A stretch of 64,000 bases of DNA from Hydrogenophilales bacterium (GCA_016719465.1 JADJYY010000017.1:1-64000), one strand, 5' to 3'; counted from the first letter of the stretch, positions 10,109 through 18,157 are shown. Numbers and translations are program-made. The notes: generated from the sequence alone by a model not told the origin.

Positions 10109-10132
10109 ATTCTCCATTCGCGAATAGAGAAT
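10109..10132 (+). promoter_or_regulatory. 24-bp palindromic operator before the AbiE-like pair
   Basis: ATTCTCCATTCG and CGAATAGAGAAT form a palindrome with one mismatch, ending 7 bp before the ATG of the wHTH gene. Position and symmetry fit binding of that regulator to its own promoter. Confidence 0.6.
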
Positions 10133-10139
10133 ACGGCGC

Positions 10140-10751
10140 ATGGCAAACGCAAAATCCAACCCTCAGGTCGTCCTTCGTCCGCAAGACTTGGTCGTGTTGT
10201 TGCGGCTTTCCCTGGAGCCGGGACCGGCGCCGACGTATGCCGCGCTGGCGGCTGAGTTGAGCCTGACCGCTTCCGAAATCCATGCCGGCGTTGAACGGGC
10301 GGTGCTGGCGCAGTTGGCGCGCAAGGATCAGGCCGGCAAGGCTTCCGTGGTGCGCGAGGCCTTGCGTCAGTTCGTGCTGAACGGCGCGCGTTATGCCTTT
10401 CCCGCCACCCGTGGCAGCCTGTCGCGCGGTATGCCGACCGGCTACGCGGCGGCGCCGCTGGTGGACAAGATCGTTCAACCCAATGAGCCGGCGCCAGTGT
10501 GGCCTTACAAAAACGGCACGGTGCGCGGCGAGGCCTTTTATCCGCTGTATCCCACGGTGCCCGAGGCGGCTGGCCGCAACCCGGCACTGTACGAATTGCT
10601 GGTGCTGTTCGATGCCGTGCGCGGCGGCAGTCCGCGCGAGCGGGCCTTGGCCATGCCGATGCTGGATGAGCGGCTGGCGGGTGAACTCCAACGACATCAA
10701 TGTGCTGATGCTGGAGTCGGTGGCCGAGCGGCTGGGCGACCACTTGCTTGA
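10140..10751 (+). CDS. wHTH regulator, probable antitoxin of an AbiE-like pair
   Basis: A roughly 190-200 residue protein with an N-terminal winged-helix segment (PQDLVVLLRLSLEP, PTYAALAAELSLTASEIHAG) and a conserved C-terminal part (GMPTGYAAAPL, WPYKNGTVRGEAFYPLYPTVPEAA). It is followed by a nucleotidyltransferase gene, the arrangement of AbiEi/AbiEii type IV toxin-antitoxin systems; that name is by context and general fold. The last 24 residues after RLAGEL overlap the next gene and may come from an indel, so the true end may be near 10680. Confidence 0.6.
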   Translation: MANAKSNPQVVLRPQDLVVLLRLSLEPGPAPTYAALAAELSLTASEIHAGVERAVLAQLARKDQAGKASVVREALRQFVLNGARYAFPATRGSLSRGMPTGYAAAPLVDKIVQPNEPAPVWPYKNGTVRGEAFYPLYPTVPEAAGRNPALYELLVLFDAVRGGSPRERALAMPMLDERLAGELQRHQCADAGVGGRAAGRPLA

Positions 10752-11386
10752 CGAGTTCGTGTTTGTCGGCGGCGCGGGCGGGCTTGCTGATTACCGACCC
10801 GGCCATGCCTTCGATTCGACCCACGGAAGACGTGGATTTGCTGGTCCAGGCCCTGACGCTTGGCGGGCTACCACCGGGTTGGGGAATCGCTTGACCGGCT
10901 CGGGGTTTCCGCCATGACATGAGCCCGGATGTGCCGATCTGCCGTTGGCGCGCGGGGGCGGTGGCCGTGGATGTGATGCCGCCGGTGGATAGCATTCTGG
11001 GGTTCTCCAATCAGTGGTATCCGCTGGCGCTGGAAACGGCCAGCCCGCAGGCATTGCCCAGCGGCAGGGTGATCCGTCTGGTCGCGGCGCCGGTTTTTCT
11101 GGCGACCAAGTTGGAGGCGTTTTCCGGGCGTGGTAACAACGATTATTTGTTCAGCCACGATCTGGGCGATTTCCTGGCGGTCATAGATGGCCGAGACAAC
11201 CTGATCGATGAATGCCGGGCAAGCTGCGAAGAACTGAAAACCTATCTTGGGGAGCGTGTTGCCGGGCTGCTTGCCATGCCCGCATTCATCGAGGCGTTGC
11301 CGGGCCATTTGCCGGGAGATTCGGCAAGCCAGCAACGTCTGCCCGACCTTGAAGACAAACTACGCGCCATCGCGCGCCAGGAGTAG
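10681..11386 (+). CDS. Nucleotidyltransferase, AbiEii-like, frameshifted
   Basis: GTG at 10681 starts NSNDINVLMLESVAERLGDH, leading to FVFVGG. After frameshifts near 10775, 10865 and 10905 the protein continues with ITDPAMPSIRPTEDVDLLVQ, where DVDLL is the metal-binding motif, then VFLATKLEAFSGRGNNDYLF and HDLGDFLAVIDGR. Such proteins act as nucleotidyltransferase toxins in AbiE systems; this is inferred from pairing with the wHTH gene. Each break can be mended by one base. The stop TAG is at 11384. Confidence 0.65.
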
Positions 11387-11389
11387 CGC

Positions 11390-11413
11390 TTGAACACCGC
11401 CAACATCGTCCAG
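11390..11413 (+). pseudogene. Vestige resembling the hsdM start
   Basis: Just after the nucleotidyltransferase stop, TTG AAC ACC GCC AAC ATC GTC CAG reads (M)NTANIVQ, close to the real hsdM start at 12610 (MNTSSIVQ). The likeness ends after 8 codons. The rest of 11414-11534 shows nothing recognisable. Confidence 0.35.
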
Positions 11414-11535
11414 CGCCAGCGATTTAACGGGTCATGCTCGCTTACCTTTTGCCCAATCAACACGGGATTCATCCGCATGATGCGTAGCATTGGCCAGCCA
11501 GCACCCGGAGAATTCTTCAGACCACTTCCAGAAAC

Positions 11536-11572
11536 ATACCTGATTTGGGTATAGTCATGCCCAATATGGGTA
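11536..11572 (+). promoter_or_regulatory. Repeated GGGTAT boxes at the MNT/HEPN promoter
   Basis: ATACC and GGTAT (7-bp spacer), then TTGGGTAT and ATGCCCAA (4-bp spacer), then ATATGGGTA lie over the start codons of the next gene. A TATAGT near 11550 could be a -10 box. The overlap of symmetric boxes and promoter suggests self-repression by the wHTH domain. Confidence 0.4.
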
Positions 11573-12201
11573 CGCAGCTTCCCCCTTCCCCCAAGCAGGC
11601 ATCTGCGCCGCGCCGGAGCGGCCTGGCCGATGCCTTGTTCACCGGCACGCAGCAGCGCGTGCTCGGTCTGCTGTTTGGTCAGCCGGGGCGCAGCTTCTAT
11701 GCCACCGAACTGATCGGCCTGGCAGGCGCCGGCTCGGGGGCGGTGCAGCGCGAACTGGCGCGACTTTCGCAGTGTGGGCTGGTGACGGTGCGCGCACTGG
11801 GCAATCAGAGACACTACCAAGCCAATCCGGATTCGCCCTTGTTCGATGAGTTGTCCAGCATCGTTCAGAAGACCGTCGGTTTGGCCGAGCCGCTACGCGA
11901 GGGCCTGGCGCCTCTGGCAAAGCAGATCAGTGCGGCCTTCGTGTTTGGCTCGGTGGCCAAGCGGCAGGATACGGCAGCCAGCGACATCGACCTGATGCTC
12001 ATCAGCGACAAGCTGGTTTATGCGGATGTTTTCCGGGTTCTGGAGCCGATGAATACCCAGCTTGGCCGGACGGTGAATCCGACCATCCTGACCCGAAAGG
12101 AACTGGCCAAGCGCGTCGCCGAGGACAATGTCTTTGTCGCCCGCGTTCTGTCCCAGCCCAAGCTGTGGCTGTTTGGAGGGGAAGATGACCTCGCCGTTTG
12201 A
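11557..12201 (+). CDS. wHTH plus minimal nucleotidyltransferase (MNT) antitoxin
   Basis: The protein joins a winged-helix domain (QQRVLGLLFGQPGRSFYATE, GAVQRELARLSQCGLVTV) to a minimal nucleotidyltransferase domain with GSVAKRQDTAASDIDLML, the GSxAxG...SDxDL signature. In MNT/HEPN systems the nucleotidyltransferase AMPylates and silences the HEPN toxin. Starts at TTG 11545, ATG 11557 or ATG 11566 are possible; none has a strong ribosome site. The end overlaps the HEPN gene by 17 bp. Confidence 0.8.
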   Translation: MPNMGTQLPPSPKQASAPRRSGLADALFTGTQQRVLGLLFGQPGRSFYATELIGLAGAGSGAVQRELARLSQCGLVTVRALGNQRHYQANPDSPLFDELSSIVQKTVGLAEPLREGLAPLAKQISAAFVFGSVAKRQDTAASDIDLMLISDKLVYADVFRVLEPMNTQLGRTVNPTILTRKELAKRVAEDNVFVARVLSQPKLWLFGGEDDLAV

Positions 12202-12613
12202 CAATCTGGTCGGCCCCGGCAAGCCGCTCAAGGCCGAGCCGCCGGACGCGCGGGAGTTTGCCGGTCTGGTGCGCTCGGGCAAGGCACGGTTGCAGGACTC
12301 GGAAAACAAGGGCCTGGCGCTGGAGAGTCGCTTCGATCTCGCCTACAACGCCGCGCATGCCTTGTGCCTGGCGGCGCTGCGCTGGCATGGTTACCGCTCC
12401 GGCAACCGCTACATCGTGTTCCAGTTGCTGCCGCACACGCTGGGCCTCGGCCCCGAGGTATGGCGGGTGCTGTCCAAGTGTCATGACATTCGCAACCTCG
12501 GCGAGTATGAGGGCGCCCTGAATGTGGACGAGCGCATCGTCACCGACCTCATCACCGCAGCCCATGCCGTGGCTGCCAAGGTGGAAGCGTTACCGACGCC
12601 AACAAAAACATGA
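12185..12613 (+). CDS. HEPN-domain protein, probable toxin partner of MNT
   Basis: A 142-residue helical protein: SRFDLAYNAAHALCLAALRW and CHDIRNLGEYEG match HEPN proteins paired with MNT nucleotidyltransferases; many HEPN toxins are RNases. The gene starts inside the end of the MNT gene and its stop overlaps the hsdM start (ATGA), so all three are likely co-translated. The tight link suggests the toxin may respond to the state of the restriction system; that is inference. Confidence 0.8.
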   Translation: MTSPFDNLVGPGKPLKAEPPDAREFAGLVRSGKARLQDSENKGLALESRFDLAYNAAHALCLAALRWHGYRSGNRYIVFQLLPHTLGLGPEVWRVLSKCHDIRNLGEYEGALNVDERIVTDLITAAHAVAAKVEALPTPTKT

Positions 12614-14178
12614 ACACATCAAGCATCGTCCAGAAGCTCTGGAACTACTGCAACGTCCTGCGCGACGACGGCATGAGCTATGGCGACTACGTCGAGCAGC
12701 TCACCTATCTGCTGTTTTTGAAGATGGCCGACGAGCGCAGCAAGCCGCCCTACAACCAGGAAAGCCCGGTGCCCAAATCCCATGACTGGGCCAGCCTGTT
12801 GTGGCGCGATGGCGATGAGCTGTTCGACCACTATCGCCACACGCTGGAGCAACTGGGCCATCAGAAGGGGCTGCTCGGACTGATCTTCGCCAAGTCGCAG
12901 AACAAGTTTCAGGACCCGGCCAAGCTGCGGCGGCTGATCGTGGACCTGATCGACAAGGAAACCTGGGTGTCGATGAGCGCCGACGTGAAGGGCGACGCCT
13001 ACGAGGGCCTGTTGGAGAAGAACGCGCAGGACACCAAGTCCGGCGCGGGCCAGTACTTCACGCCGCGCCCGCTGATCCAGGCGATTGTCGATGCCATGGC
13101 GCCCCGGCCCGGCGAGACCATCTCCGACCCGGCCTGCGGCACCGGCGGCTTTCTGCTGGCGGCCCACGACTATGTGGTGAAGCACTACCCCAACATGACG
13201 TCGGCGGAGAAGAAGAAACTGCGCGGGGAAAGCTTCAAGGGCTGGGAACTGGTGCAGGCCACCGCGCGGCTGTGCGCGATGAACATGCTGCTGCACGGCA
13301 TCGGCAGCCAGGAGTTCGAGCCGATCGCGGTGGGCGATTCGCTGGCCGCCGACCCCGGCGAGCGCTTCGACGTGGTGCTGACCAATCCGCCCTTCGGCAA
13401 GAAGAGCAGCACCACCATCGTGGGCGAGGAGGGCAAGGTCAGCAAGGAGCGCGACAGCGTCGAGCGCGACGACTTCTGGGCCACCACCTCGAACAAGCAG
13501 CTCAACTTCGTCCAGCACGTGAAGACGCTGCTGAAGCAGAACGGCCGCGCCGCGCTGGTACTGCCGGACAACGTGCTATTCGAGGGTGGGGCAGGGGAGA
13601 CGATTCGCCGCAAACTGCTGCACGACTGCGACGTACACACCCTGCTGCGCCTGCCCACCGGTTTGTTCTACGCCCAGGGCGTGAAGGCGAACGTGCTGTT
13701 CTTCGACAAGAAGCCCGCCGCCGAAACCCCGTGGACCAGGAAGCTGTGGATCTACGATCTGCGCACCAACATGCACTTCACGCTCAAGACCGATCCGCTG
13801 AAGCGGGAGGATCTGGATGAGTTCGTGCGGTGTTATAACCCGGCGAATCGGCATGACCGGAAGGCGACGTGGTTTGATGCGTCGGCTGACTCACCCCCAC
13901 CCCAACCCTCCCCCCTCAAGGGGGAGGGAGTTGGCAGTGGCGAGGTGGGCGCGAAGGGGCGCTGGCGGGCGTACGACTACGAAGAACTGATCAGCCGCGA
14001 CAAGGCCAGCCTGGACATCTTCTGGTTGAAGGATGAATCGCTATCCGACTCCGACAACCTGCCCGCTCCGGAGGTGATCGCGGCGGAGATCGTGGAAGAC
14101 CTGGAGGCGGCGCTGGAGCAGTTCCGGGAGATCCTGGCGGACATGGGGCCGGAAGCAACCGAGGCTGCGGGCTCATAG
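12610..14178 (+). CDS. hsdM: Type I restriction-modification DNA methyltransferase subunit M
   Basis: A 522-residue N6-adenine methyltransferase. The helical N-terminal domain (DGMSYGDYVEQLTYLLFLKM) leads into KSGAGQYFTPRPLI, SAM motif DPACGTGGFLL and catalytic TNPPFGKK (the NPPF box), then LPDNVLFEGGAGETIRRKLL. It is the only complete hsd gene here. A palindromic repeat at 13891-13930 adds SPPPQPSPLKGEGVGSG before the conserved end (YDYEELISRDKASLDIFWLK). With HsdS broken as written, methylation would need an HsdS from elsewhere or a corrected sequence. Confidence 0.95.
   Translation: MNTSSIVQKLWNYCNVLRDDGMSYGDYVEQLTYLLFLKMADERSKPPYNQESPVPKSHDWASLLWRDGDELFDHYRHTLEQLGHQKGLLGLIFAKSQNKFQDPAKLRRLIVDLIDKETWVSMSADVKGDAYEGLLEKNAQDTKSGAGQYFTPRPLIQAIVDAMAPRPGETISDPACGTGGFLLAAHDYVVKHYPNMTSAEKKKLRGESFKGWELVQATARLCAMNMLLHGIGSQEFEPIAVGDSLAADPGERFDVVLTNPPFGKKSSTTIVGEEGKVSKERDSVERDDFWATTSNKQLNFVQHVKTLLKQNGRAALVLPDNVLFEGGAGETIRRKLLHDCDVHTLLRLPTGLFYAQGVKANVLFFDKKPAAETPWTRKLWIYDLRTNMHFTLKTDPLKREDLDEFVRCYNPANRHDRKATWFDASADSPPPQPSPLKGEGVGSGEVGAKGRWRAYDYEELISRDKASLDIFWLKDESLSDSDNLPAPEVIAAEIVEDLEAALEQFREILADMGPEATEAAGS
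13891..13930. repeat. CTCCCCCCTC-type palindromic repeat inside hsdM
   Basis: Same family as in hsdR and hsdS but in the opposite orientation (CACCCCCACCCCAACCCTCC first). It is read as SPPPQPSPLKGEGVGSG in a linker between the catalytic domain and the C-terminal helix; the frame is kept. Confidence 0.75.
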
Positions 14179-14200
14179 CCGGTCTGTTTGGGCGGAACAG

Positions 14201-14242
14201 TCTCCCACCCCCTCCCTCCCCGCAAGCGGGGGAGGGAGGGGG
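14201..14242. repeat. CTCCCTCCCC-type repeat between hsdM and moxR
   Basis: CCCCTCCCTCCCCGC and GCGGGGGAGGGAGGGG form a strong palindrome in the 70-bp gap between the convergent ends of hsdM and moxR. It could act as a two-way terminator, but neither side has a T-run. Confidence 0.7.
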
Positions 14243-14248
14243 AAATCG

Positions 14249-15163
14249 TCAGGGGATCGCTACTTCCAGCAATAGCCTTGCCGCCCAGTCCTCCCCCGGC
14301 CGGGAGGTGCCCACGGCCGGGAACAGGCGATGGGGCACCAGGGCGGGCAGGACGGCCTGGACATCCTCGGGCTGGGCGAAGTCGCGGCCTTCCAGGTAGG
14401 CCCAGGCTTGCGAGGCGCGCAGCAGGCCCAGGCCGGCGCGGGGGGAGAGGCCGGCGGCGAAGCGGCTGTCGTTGCGGCTGGCGGCGATGAGGGCCTGCAG
14501 GTAGTCCAGCAATGCGTCGGAGACGCGCACGGCCCTGGCGGCCCGCTGCTGGTCGGCGAACTCGTCCGGGGTCAGGACCGGGGCGAGGCCGGCCAGCAGG
14601 TCGCGGCGGTCCTCGCCGCGCAGCAGGGCGCGTTCCGCCGCGTGTTCCGGGAAGCCCAGGCGGATGCGCAGCAGGAAGCGGTCGAGCTGGGACTCGGGCA
14701 GCGGGAAGGCGCCGATCTGGTCGCCCGGGTTCTGGGTGGCGATGACGAAGAAGGGGGAGGGCAGGGGCCGGGTCTCGCCCTCGACGCTGACCTGGCCCTC
14801 CTCCATGGCTTCCAGCAGGGCGCTCTGGGCCTTGGGGCTGGCCCGGTTGATCTCGTCGGCCAGGATCACCTGGGCGAAGATGGGGCCCGGGTGGAAGCTG
14901 AACTGGCCGCTGTCCCGGTCGTAGATGGCGGCGCCCAGGATGTCCGCCGGCAGCAGGTCGCTGGTGAACTGGATGCGGTGGAAATCCAGGCCCAGGGTAC
15001 GGGCCAGGGCGTGGGCCAGGGTGGTCTTGCCCACCCCCGGCACGTCCTCGATGAGCAGGTGGCCCCGCGCCAGCAGGCAGGCCAGGCACAGGCGGATCTG
15101 CCGGTCCTTGCCCAGGACGATGCCGTTGATCTGGTCGAGGGCGCGGGCGAGGCCGGGGTTCAT
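14249..15163 (-). CDS. MoxR-family AAA+ ATPase
   Basis: A 304-residue AAA_3 ATPase: Walker A EDVPGVGKTTLAHALA, Walker B VILADEINRASPKAQSALLE, sensor FFVIATQNPGDQIGAFPLPE and arginine finger region SQLDRFLLR. MoxR proteins act with DUF58/vWA partners in maturation of proteins or complexes. Its start is 6 bp after the lysS stop, so it likely shares that transcript. The expected next genes (DUF58, transglutaminase) lie at 3517-607, on the far side of the restriction block. Confidence 0.92.
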   Translation of the reverse strand: MNPGLARALDQINGIVLGKDRQIRLCLACLLARGHLLIEDVPGVGKTTLAHALARTLGLDFHRIQFTSDLLPADILGAAIYDRDSGQFSFHPGPIFAQVILADEINRASPKAQSALLEAMEEGQVSVEGETRPLPSPFFVIATQNPGDQIGAFPLPESQLDRFLLRIRLGFPEHAAERALLRGEDRRDLLAGLAPVLTPDEFADQQRAARAVRVSDALLDYLQALIAASRNDSRFAAGLSPRAGLGLLRASQAWAYLEGRDFAQPEDVQAVLPALVPHRLFPAVGTSRPGEDWAARLLLEVAIP

Positions 15164-15169
15164 GCCGGG

Positions 15170-16675
15170 TTACTCCTCCCGCCGCAACTGCGGGAACAGG
15201 ATCACGTCGCGGATGCTGGGCGAGTCGGTCAGCAGCATGATCAGGCGGTCGATGCCGATGCCCTCGCCGGCGGTGGGGGGCAGGCCGTGTTCCAGGGCGC
15301 GGATGTAGTCCTTGTCCTTGAACATGGCTTCCTCGTCGCCGGCTTCCTTGGCGGCCACCTGGGCGTCGAAGCGGGCTTCCTGGTCCTCCGGGTCGTTGAG
15401 CTCGGAGAAACCGTTGGCGATCTCGCGGCCCACCATGAACAGCTCGAAACGGTCGGTGATGTCCGGGTTGACGTCGTTGCGGCGGGCCAGGGGCGAGGTC
15501 TCGGCCGGGTAGTCGATGATGAAGGTGGGCTGGATCAGGAGGTGTTCGGTGGTTTCCTCGAACAGGGTCAGTTGCAGGCCGCCCAGGCCATCGTGGGGCC
15601 GGTGGCCGATCTTGCGGCGTTGCAGCTCGGCCAGGACGAAGTCCTTGTCGTGCAGGGGAGCGTCCTTCAGTTCCGGGTGGTAGTGGCGCACGGCGTCCAG
15701 GGCGGTCATGCGGGCGAAGGGGGCGCCCAGGTCGATCTGGTGGCCCTGGTAGGGCACGAGGGTGGTGCCCAGCACCTTCTGCGCGATGTCGCGGAACATG
15801 CGCTCGGTGAAGTCCATGAGGTAGCGGTAGTCCCGGTAGGCCTCGTAGAACTCCACCATGGTGAATTCCGGGTTGTGGCGGGTGGAGATGCCTTCGTTGC
15901 GGAAGTTGCGGTTGATCTCGAAGACTTTTTCCAGGCCGCCCACCACCAGGCGCTTCAGGTACAGCTCCGGGGCGATGCGCAGGAACAACTGCATGTCCAG
16001 GGCGTTGTGGTGGGTCATGAAGGGCTTGGCGTTCGCGCCGCCGGGGATGGGATGCATCATCGGCGTTTCCACTTCCAGGTAGCCGTGGGAAGTGAAGAAC
16101 TCGCGCATGGCCTGGATGACCCTGGAGCGGACGATGAAGGTGCGGCGGGAATCCTCGTTGGTGATGAGGTCCAGGTAGCGCTGGCGGTACTTCTGTTCCT
16201 GGTCGGTGAGGCCGTGGAATTTCTCCGGCAGGGGACGCAAAGCCTTGGTGAGGAGGCGCACGGAGTCGCACTGGATGGTGAGTTCGTTGGTCTTGGTGCG
16301 GAACAGGGTGCCGGTCACGCCCAGGATGTCGCCCAGGTCCATGCGCTTGAAGGCGTCGTAGGCGTCCTCGCCCACGGCTTCCTTCGACACGTAGATCTGC
16401 ATGCGGCCGCTCATGTCCTGCAGGGTGGCGAAGCTGGCCTTGCCCATGACCCGCTTGAGCATCATGCGGCCGGCCAGTTGCACGGTGACGTGGGCGGCTT
16501 CCAGGTCTTCCTTGGTGACTTCGCTATGCCCCGAATGCAGGTCGGCGGCGTAGTCGGTGCGCTCGAAATCGTTGGGGAAGGCTTGCCCCAAGGCGCGGAT
16601 GCCGGCGAGCTTTTCGCGGCGCTCGGCGATGATCTGGTTTTCGTCCTGGGGGAGGGGTTGGTGGGTGTCGGTCAT
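15170..16675 (-). CDS. lysS: Lysyl-tRNA synthetase, class II
   Basis: A 501-residue class II synthetase that charges tRNA-Lys. An OB-fold anticodon domain (VTVQLAGRMMLKRVMGKASF) is followed by class II motif 1 (FFTSHGYLEVETPMM), motif 2 (FEINRNFRNEGISTRHNPEF) and motif 3 (PPTAGEGIGIDRLIMLLT). The ATG at 16675 gives the normal N-terminus MTDTHQPLPQDENQIIAERR. lysS often follows prfB directly; here prfB is 2.5 kb upstream on the same strand, with vapBC and other genes between. Confidence 0.97.
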   Translation of the reverse strand: MTDTHQPLPQDENQIIAERREKLAGIRALGQAFPNDFERTDYAADLHSGHSEVTKEDLEAAHVTVQLAGRMMLKRVMGKASFATLQDMSGRMQIYVSKEAVGEDAYDAFKRMDLGDILGVTGTLFRTKTNELTIQCDSVRLLTKALRPLPEKFHGLTDQEQKYRQRYLDLITNEDSRRTFIVRSRVIQAMREFFTSHGYLEVETPMMHPIPGGANAKPFMTHHNALDMQLFLRIAPELYLKRLVVGGLEKVFEINRNFRNEGISTRHNPEFTMVEFYEAYRDYRYLMDFTERMFRDIAQKVLGTTLVPYQGHQIDLGAPFARMTALDAVRHYHPELKDAPLHDKDFVLAELQRRKIGHRPHDGLGGLQLTLFEETTEHLLIQPTFIIDYPAETSPLARRNDVNPDITDRFELFMVGREIANGFSELNDPEDQEARFDAQVAAKEAGDEEAMFKDKDYIRALEHGLPPTAGEGIGIDRLIMLLTDSPSIRDVILFPQLRREE

Positions 16676-16686
16676 GGCGGCTACGG

Positions 16687-17121
16687 CTAGTTGAAGGTAA
16701 AAACGGTCATGCCCAGGGCGCGGGCGGCTGCCGCCTGGCTCCGGTCGGCGGTGGCGAACTCCCCGGCGCCGTTGCGCTGGGCGAAGGCAATATGCAAAGC
16801 ATCCAGGGCGCGCAGGGGAATGCCCGGCAGTTGGTCGATCAGCAGCCGCGCCTCCTCGAACAGGCGGGTGGCATCGGGGAGGATGCGCCATGTCCGGTCC
16901 AGGACGTCCTGGTCGAAACGGGCCATGGCGCTGGCTTCCAGATCGCCATCGATCTGTCCGGCCCGACGGCGGCGCGCCAGCAGGCAGCGGAATTCCACCA
17001 GGGTCAGGGGGCTGGTTTCCACCTCACCCCGGCCTTCCGCCCAGTTCAACACGTCAAGAGAACGCGGCTCCCGGATGTAGCACTTGGCCAGGGCGCTGGT
17101 ATCGATGTAGGCGCTCAACAA
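16687..17121 (-). CDS. vapC: PIN-domain toxin, VapC family
   Basis: A 144-residue PIN-domain RNase toxin. YIDTSALAKCY, TLVEFRCLLARRRR, ALDALHIAFAQ and FATADRSQ hold the acidic residues that bind the metal. The start overlaps the vapB stop by 7 bp. The pair is on the minus strand between lysS and DUF4126. Confidence 0.9.
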   Translation of the reverse strand: MLSAYIDTSALAKCYIREPRSLDVLNWAEGRGEVETSPLTLVEFRCLLARRRRAGQIDGDLEASAMARFDQDVLDRTWRILPDATRLFEEARLLIDQLPGIPLRALDALHIAFAQRNGAGEFATADRSQAAAARALGMTVFTFN

Positions 17122-17345
17122 CGATCCTCGCGCTCTTCGGCGAGGAGCACTTCACTGGGTACGCTCTGCATGGGCTGGCTGGCCAGAAAATCCCGCAGGG
17201 AGCGGGCCTTGCGCCGGGGCTCCACCGGCAGGATGCGCGCCACCGGTTCGCCCCGGCGCACCACCAGGACTTCCTCGGTATCGGCGAACATGGCCTCGGG
17301 ATGGGACAGGCCTTCCCGGGCTTCGCGGATGGTGAGTTCTTTCAT
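17115..17345 (-). CDS. vapB: VapB/Phd-like antitoxin
   Basis: A 76-residue antitoxin: MKELTIREAREGLSHPEAMF and EEVLVVRRGEPVARILPVEP are the Phd/VapB-type DNA-binding half, and the C-terminal SLRDFLASQP part would cover the VapC active site. I chose ATG 17345 because homology starts there, even though the frame is open to 17396. Confidence 0.88.
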   Translation of the reverse strand: MKELTIREAREGLSHPEAMFADTEEVLVVRRGEPVARILPVEPRRKARSLRDFLASQPMQSVPSEVLLAEEREDRC

Positions 17346-17365
17346 GGTGGCACTCCGGTGCAGGG

Positions 17366-17396
17366 ATGTGTCACAAGTATAAAGGTTGTGACACAT
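17366..17396 (-). promoter_or_regulatory. vapBC operator over the -10 box
   Basis: ATGTGTCACAA and TTGTGACACAT are perfect 11-bp inverted repeats with a 9-bp spacer, 21 bp before vapB. On the minus strand the spacer region reads TATACT, a near-consensus -10 box. Binding of VapB-VapC here would block the promoter. Confidence 0.75.
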
Positions 17397-17488
17397 GGCG
17401 GGGCGACGAACAGCGGAAAAGACGGGGTTTTACGCGATCTCGTTTCATGGTTTGACATACCGGTTGTCCGAATTACAGGATCACGCCC

Positions 17489-18157
17489 ATGGATGTTTCC
17501 ACCCTCACGCATGAAATGCGGCCGCTGCTGGACTGGAGCGGGCTTCCCCTGGACCTGGCTTCCCTGGCCGCGCTGGCGGCGGGGCTGGGCTGGGCCAGCG
17601 GCCTGCGTCTCTATGGCCTGGTCTTTGCCCTGGGCCTGCTGGAGCGCTTCGCCGGGGTGCAGCTGCCGGGCGGGCTGGATGTCCTGGCGCATCCGCTGGT
17701 ATTGGGCCTCGCCGGCATGCTGTTCCTGGTCGAATTCCTGGCCGACAAGGTGCCCTATATCGATTCCCTGTGGGATGGCGTGCATACCTTCATCCGCATC
17801 CCGGCCGGCGCGGCCCTGGCCGCCGCAGTGATGAGCGACCAGGGCGCCGCGGCCCAGGTCGCCATGGCCCTGCTAGGCGGCGGCCTGGCGGCGGGCACCC
17901 ATCTCGCCAAGGCGGGGGCGCGCGCCGCCATCAATACCTCGCCCGAGCCGGTCAGCAACGTGACCGCTTCCCTGGGGGAGGACATGCTGACGGCCGGCGG
18001 GCTGTGGCTGCTGTTCACCCACCCCGCCTGGTTCCTGGCCGGGCTGGTGCTGTTCATGGCGCTGGCGGCCTGGCTGCTGGTTCATGTCTGGCGTTTCGCG
18101 CGCGGGGTTCTCCGGCGCGGCGCCGGGCCGGACACCGCCAAATCGACCGGAGACTGA
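17489..18157 (+). CDS. DUF4126 family membrane protein
   Basis: A 222-residue protein with four to six hydrophobic helices and typical DUF4126 text: LAAGLGWASGLRLYGLVFAL, EFLADKVPYIDSLWDGVHTF, RIPAGAALAAAVM and THLAKAGARAAINTSPEPVS. It is an inner membrane protein of unknown role. It lies divergent from vapB. Confidence 0.85.
   Translation: MDVSTLTHEMRPLLDWSGLPLDLASLAALAAGLGWASGLRLYGLVFALGLLERFAGVQLPGGLDVLAHPLVLGLAGMLFLVEFLADKVPYIDSLWDGVHTFIRIPAGAALAAAVMSDQGAAAQVAMALLGGGLAAGTHLAKAGARAAINTSPEPVSNVTASLGEDMLTAGGLWLLFTHPAWFLAGLVLFMALAAWLLVHVWRFARGVLRRGAGPDTAKSTGD

Noticed and set aside
5277..14242. CRISPR array from the many short repeats
   Set aside because: The repeats are palindromic, unevenly spaced and separated by genes; no regular spacers and no cas genes are present.
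14330..16690. 786-aa plus-strand ORF opposite moxR and lysS
   Set aside because: It is antisense to two clear genes and is rich in Gly, Val, Ala, His and Asp, the pattern produced by the complement of GC-rich codons.
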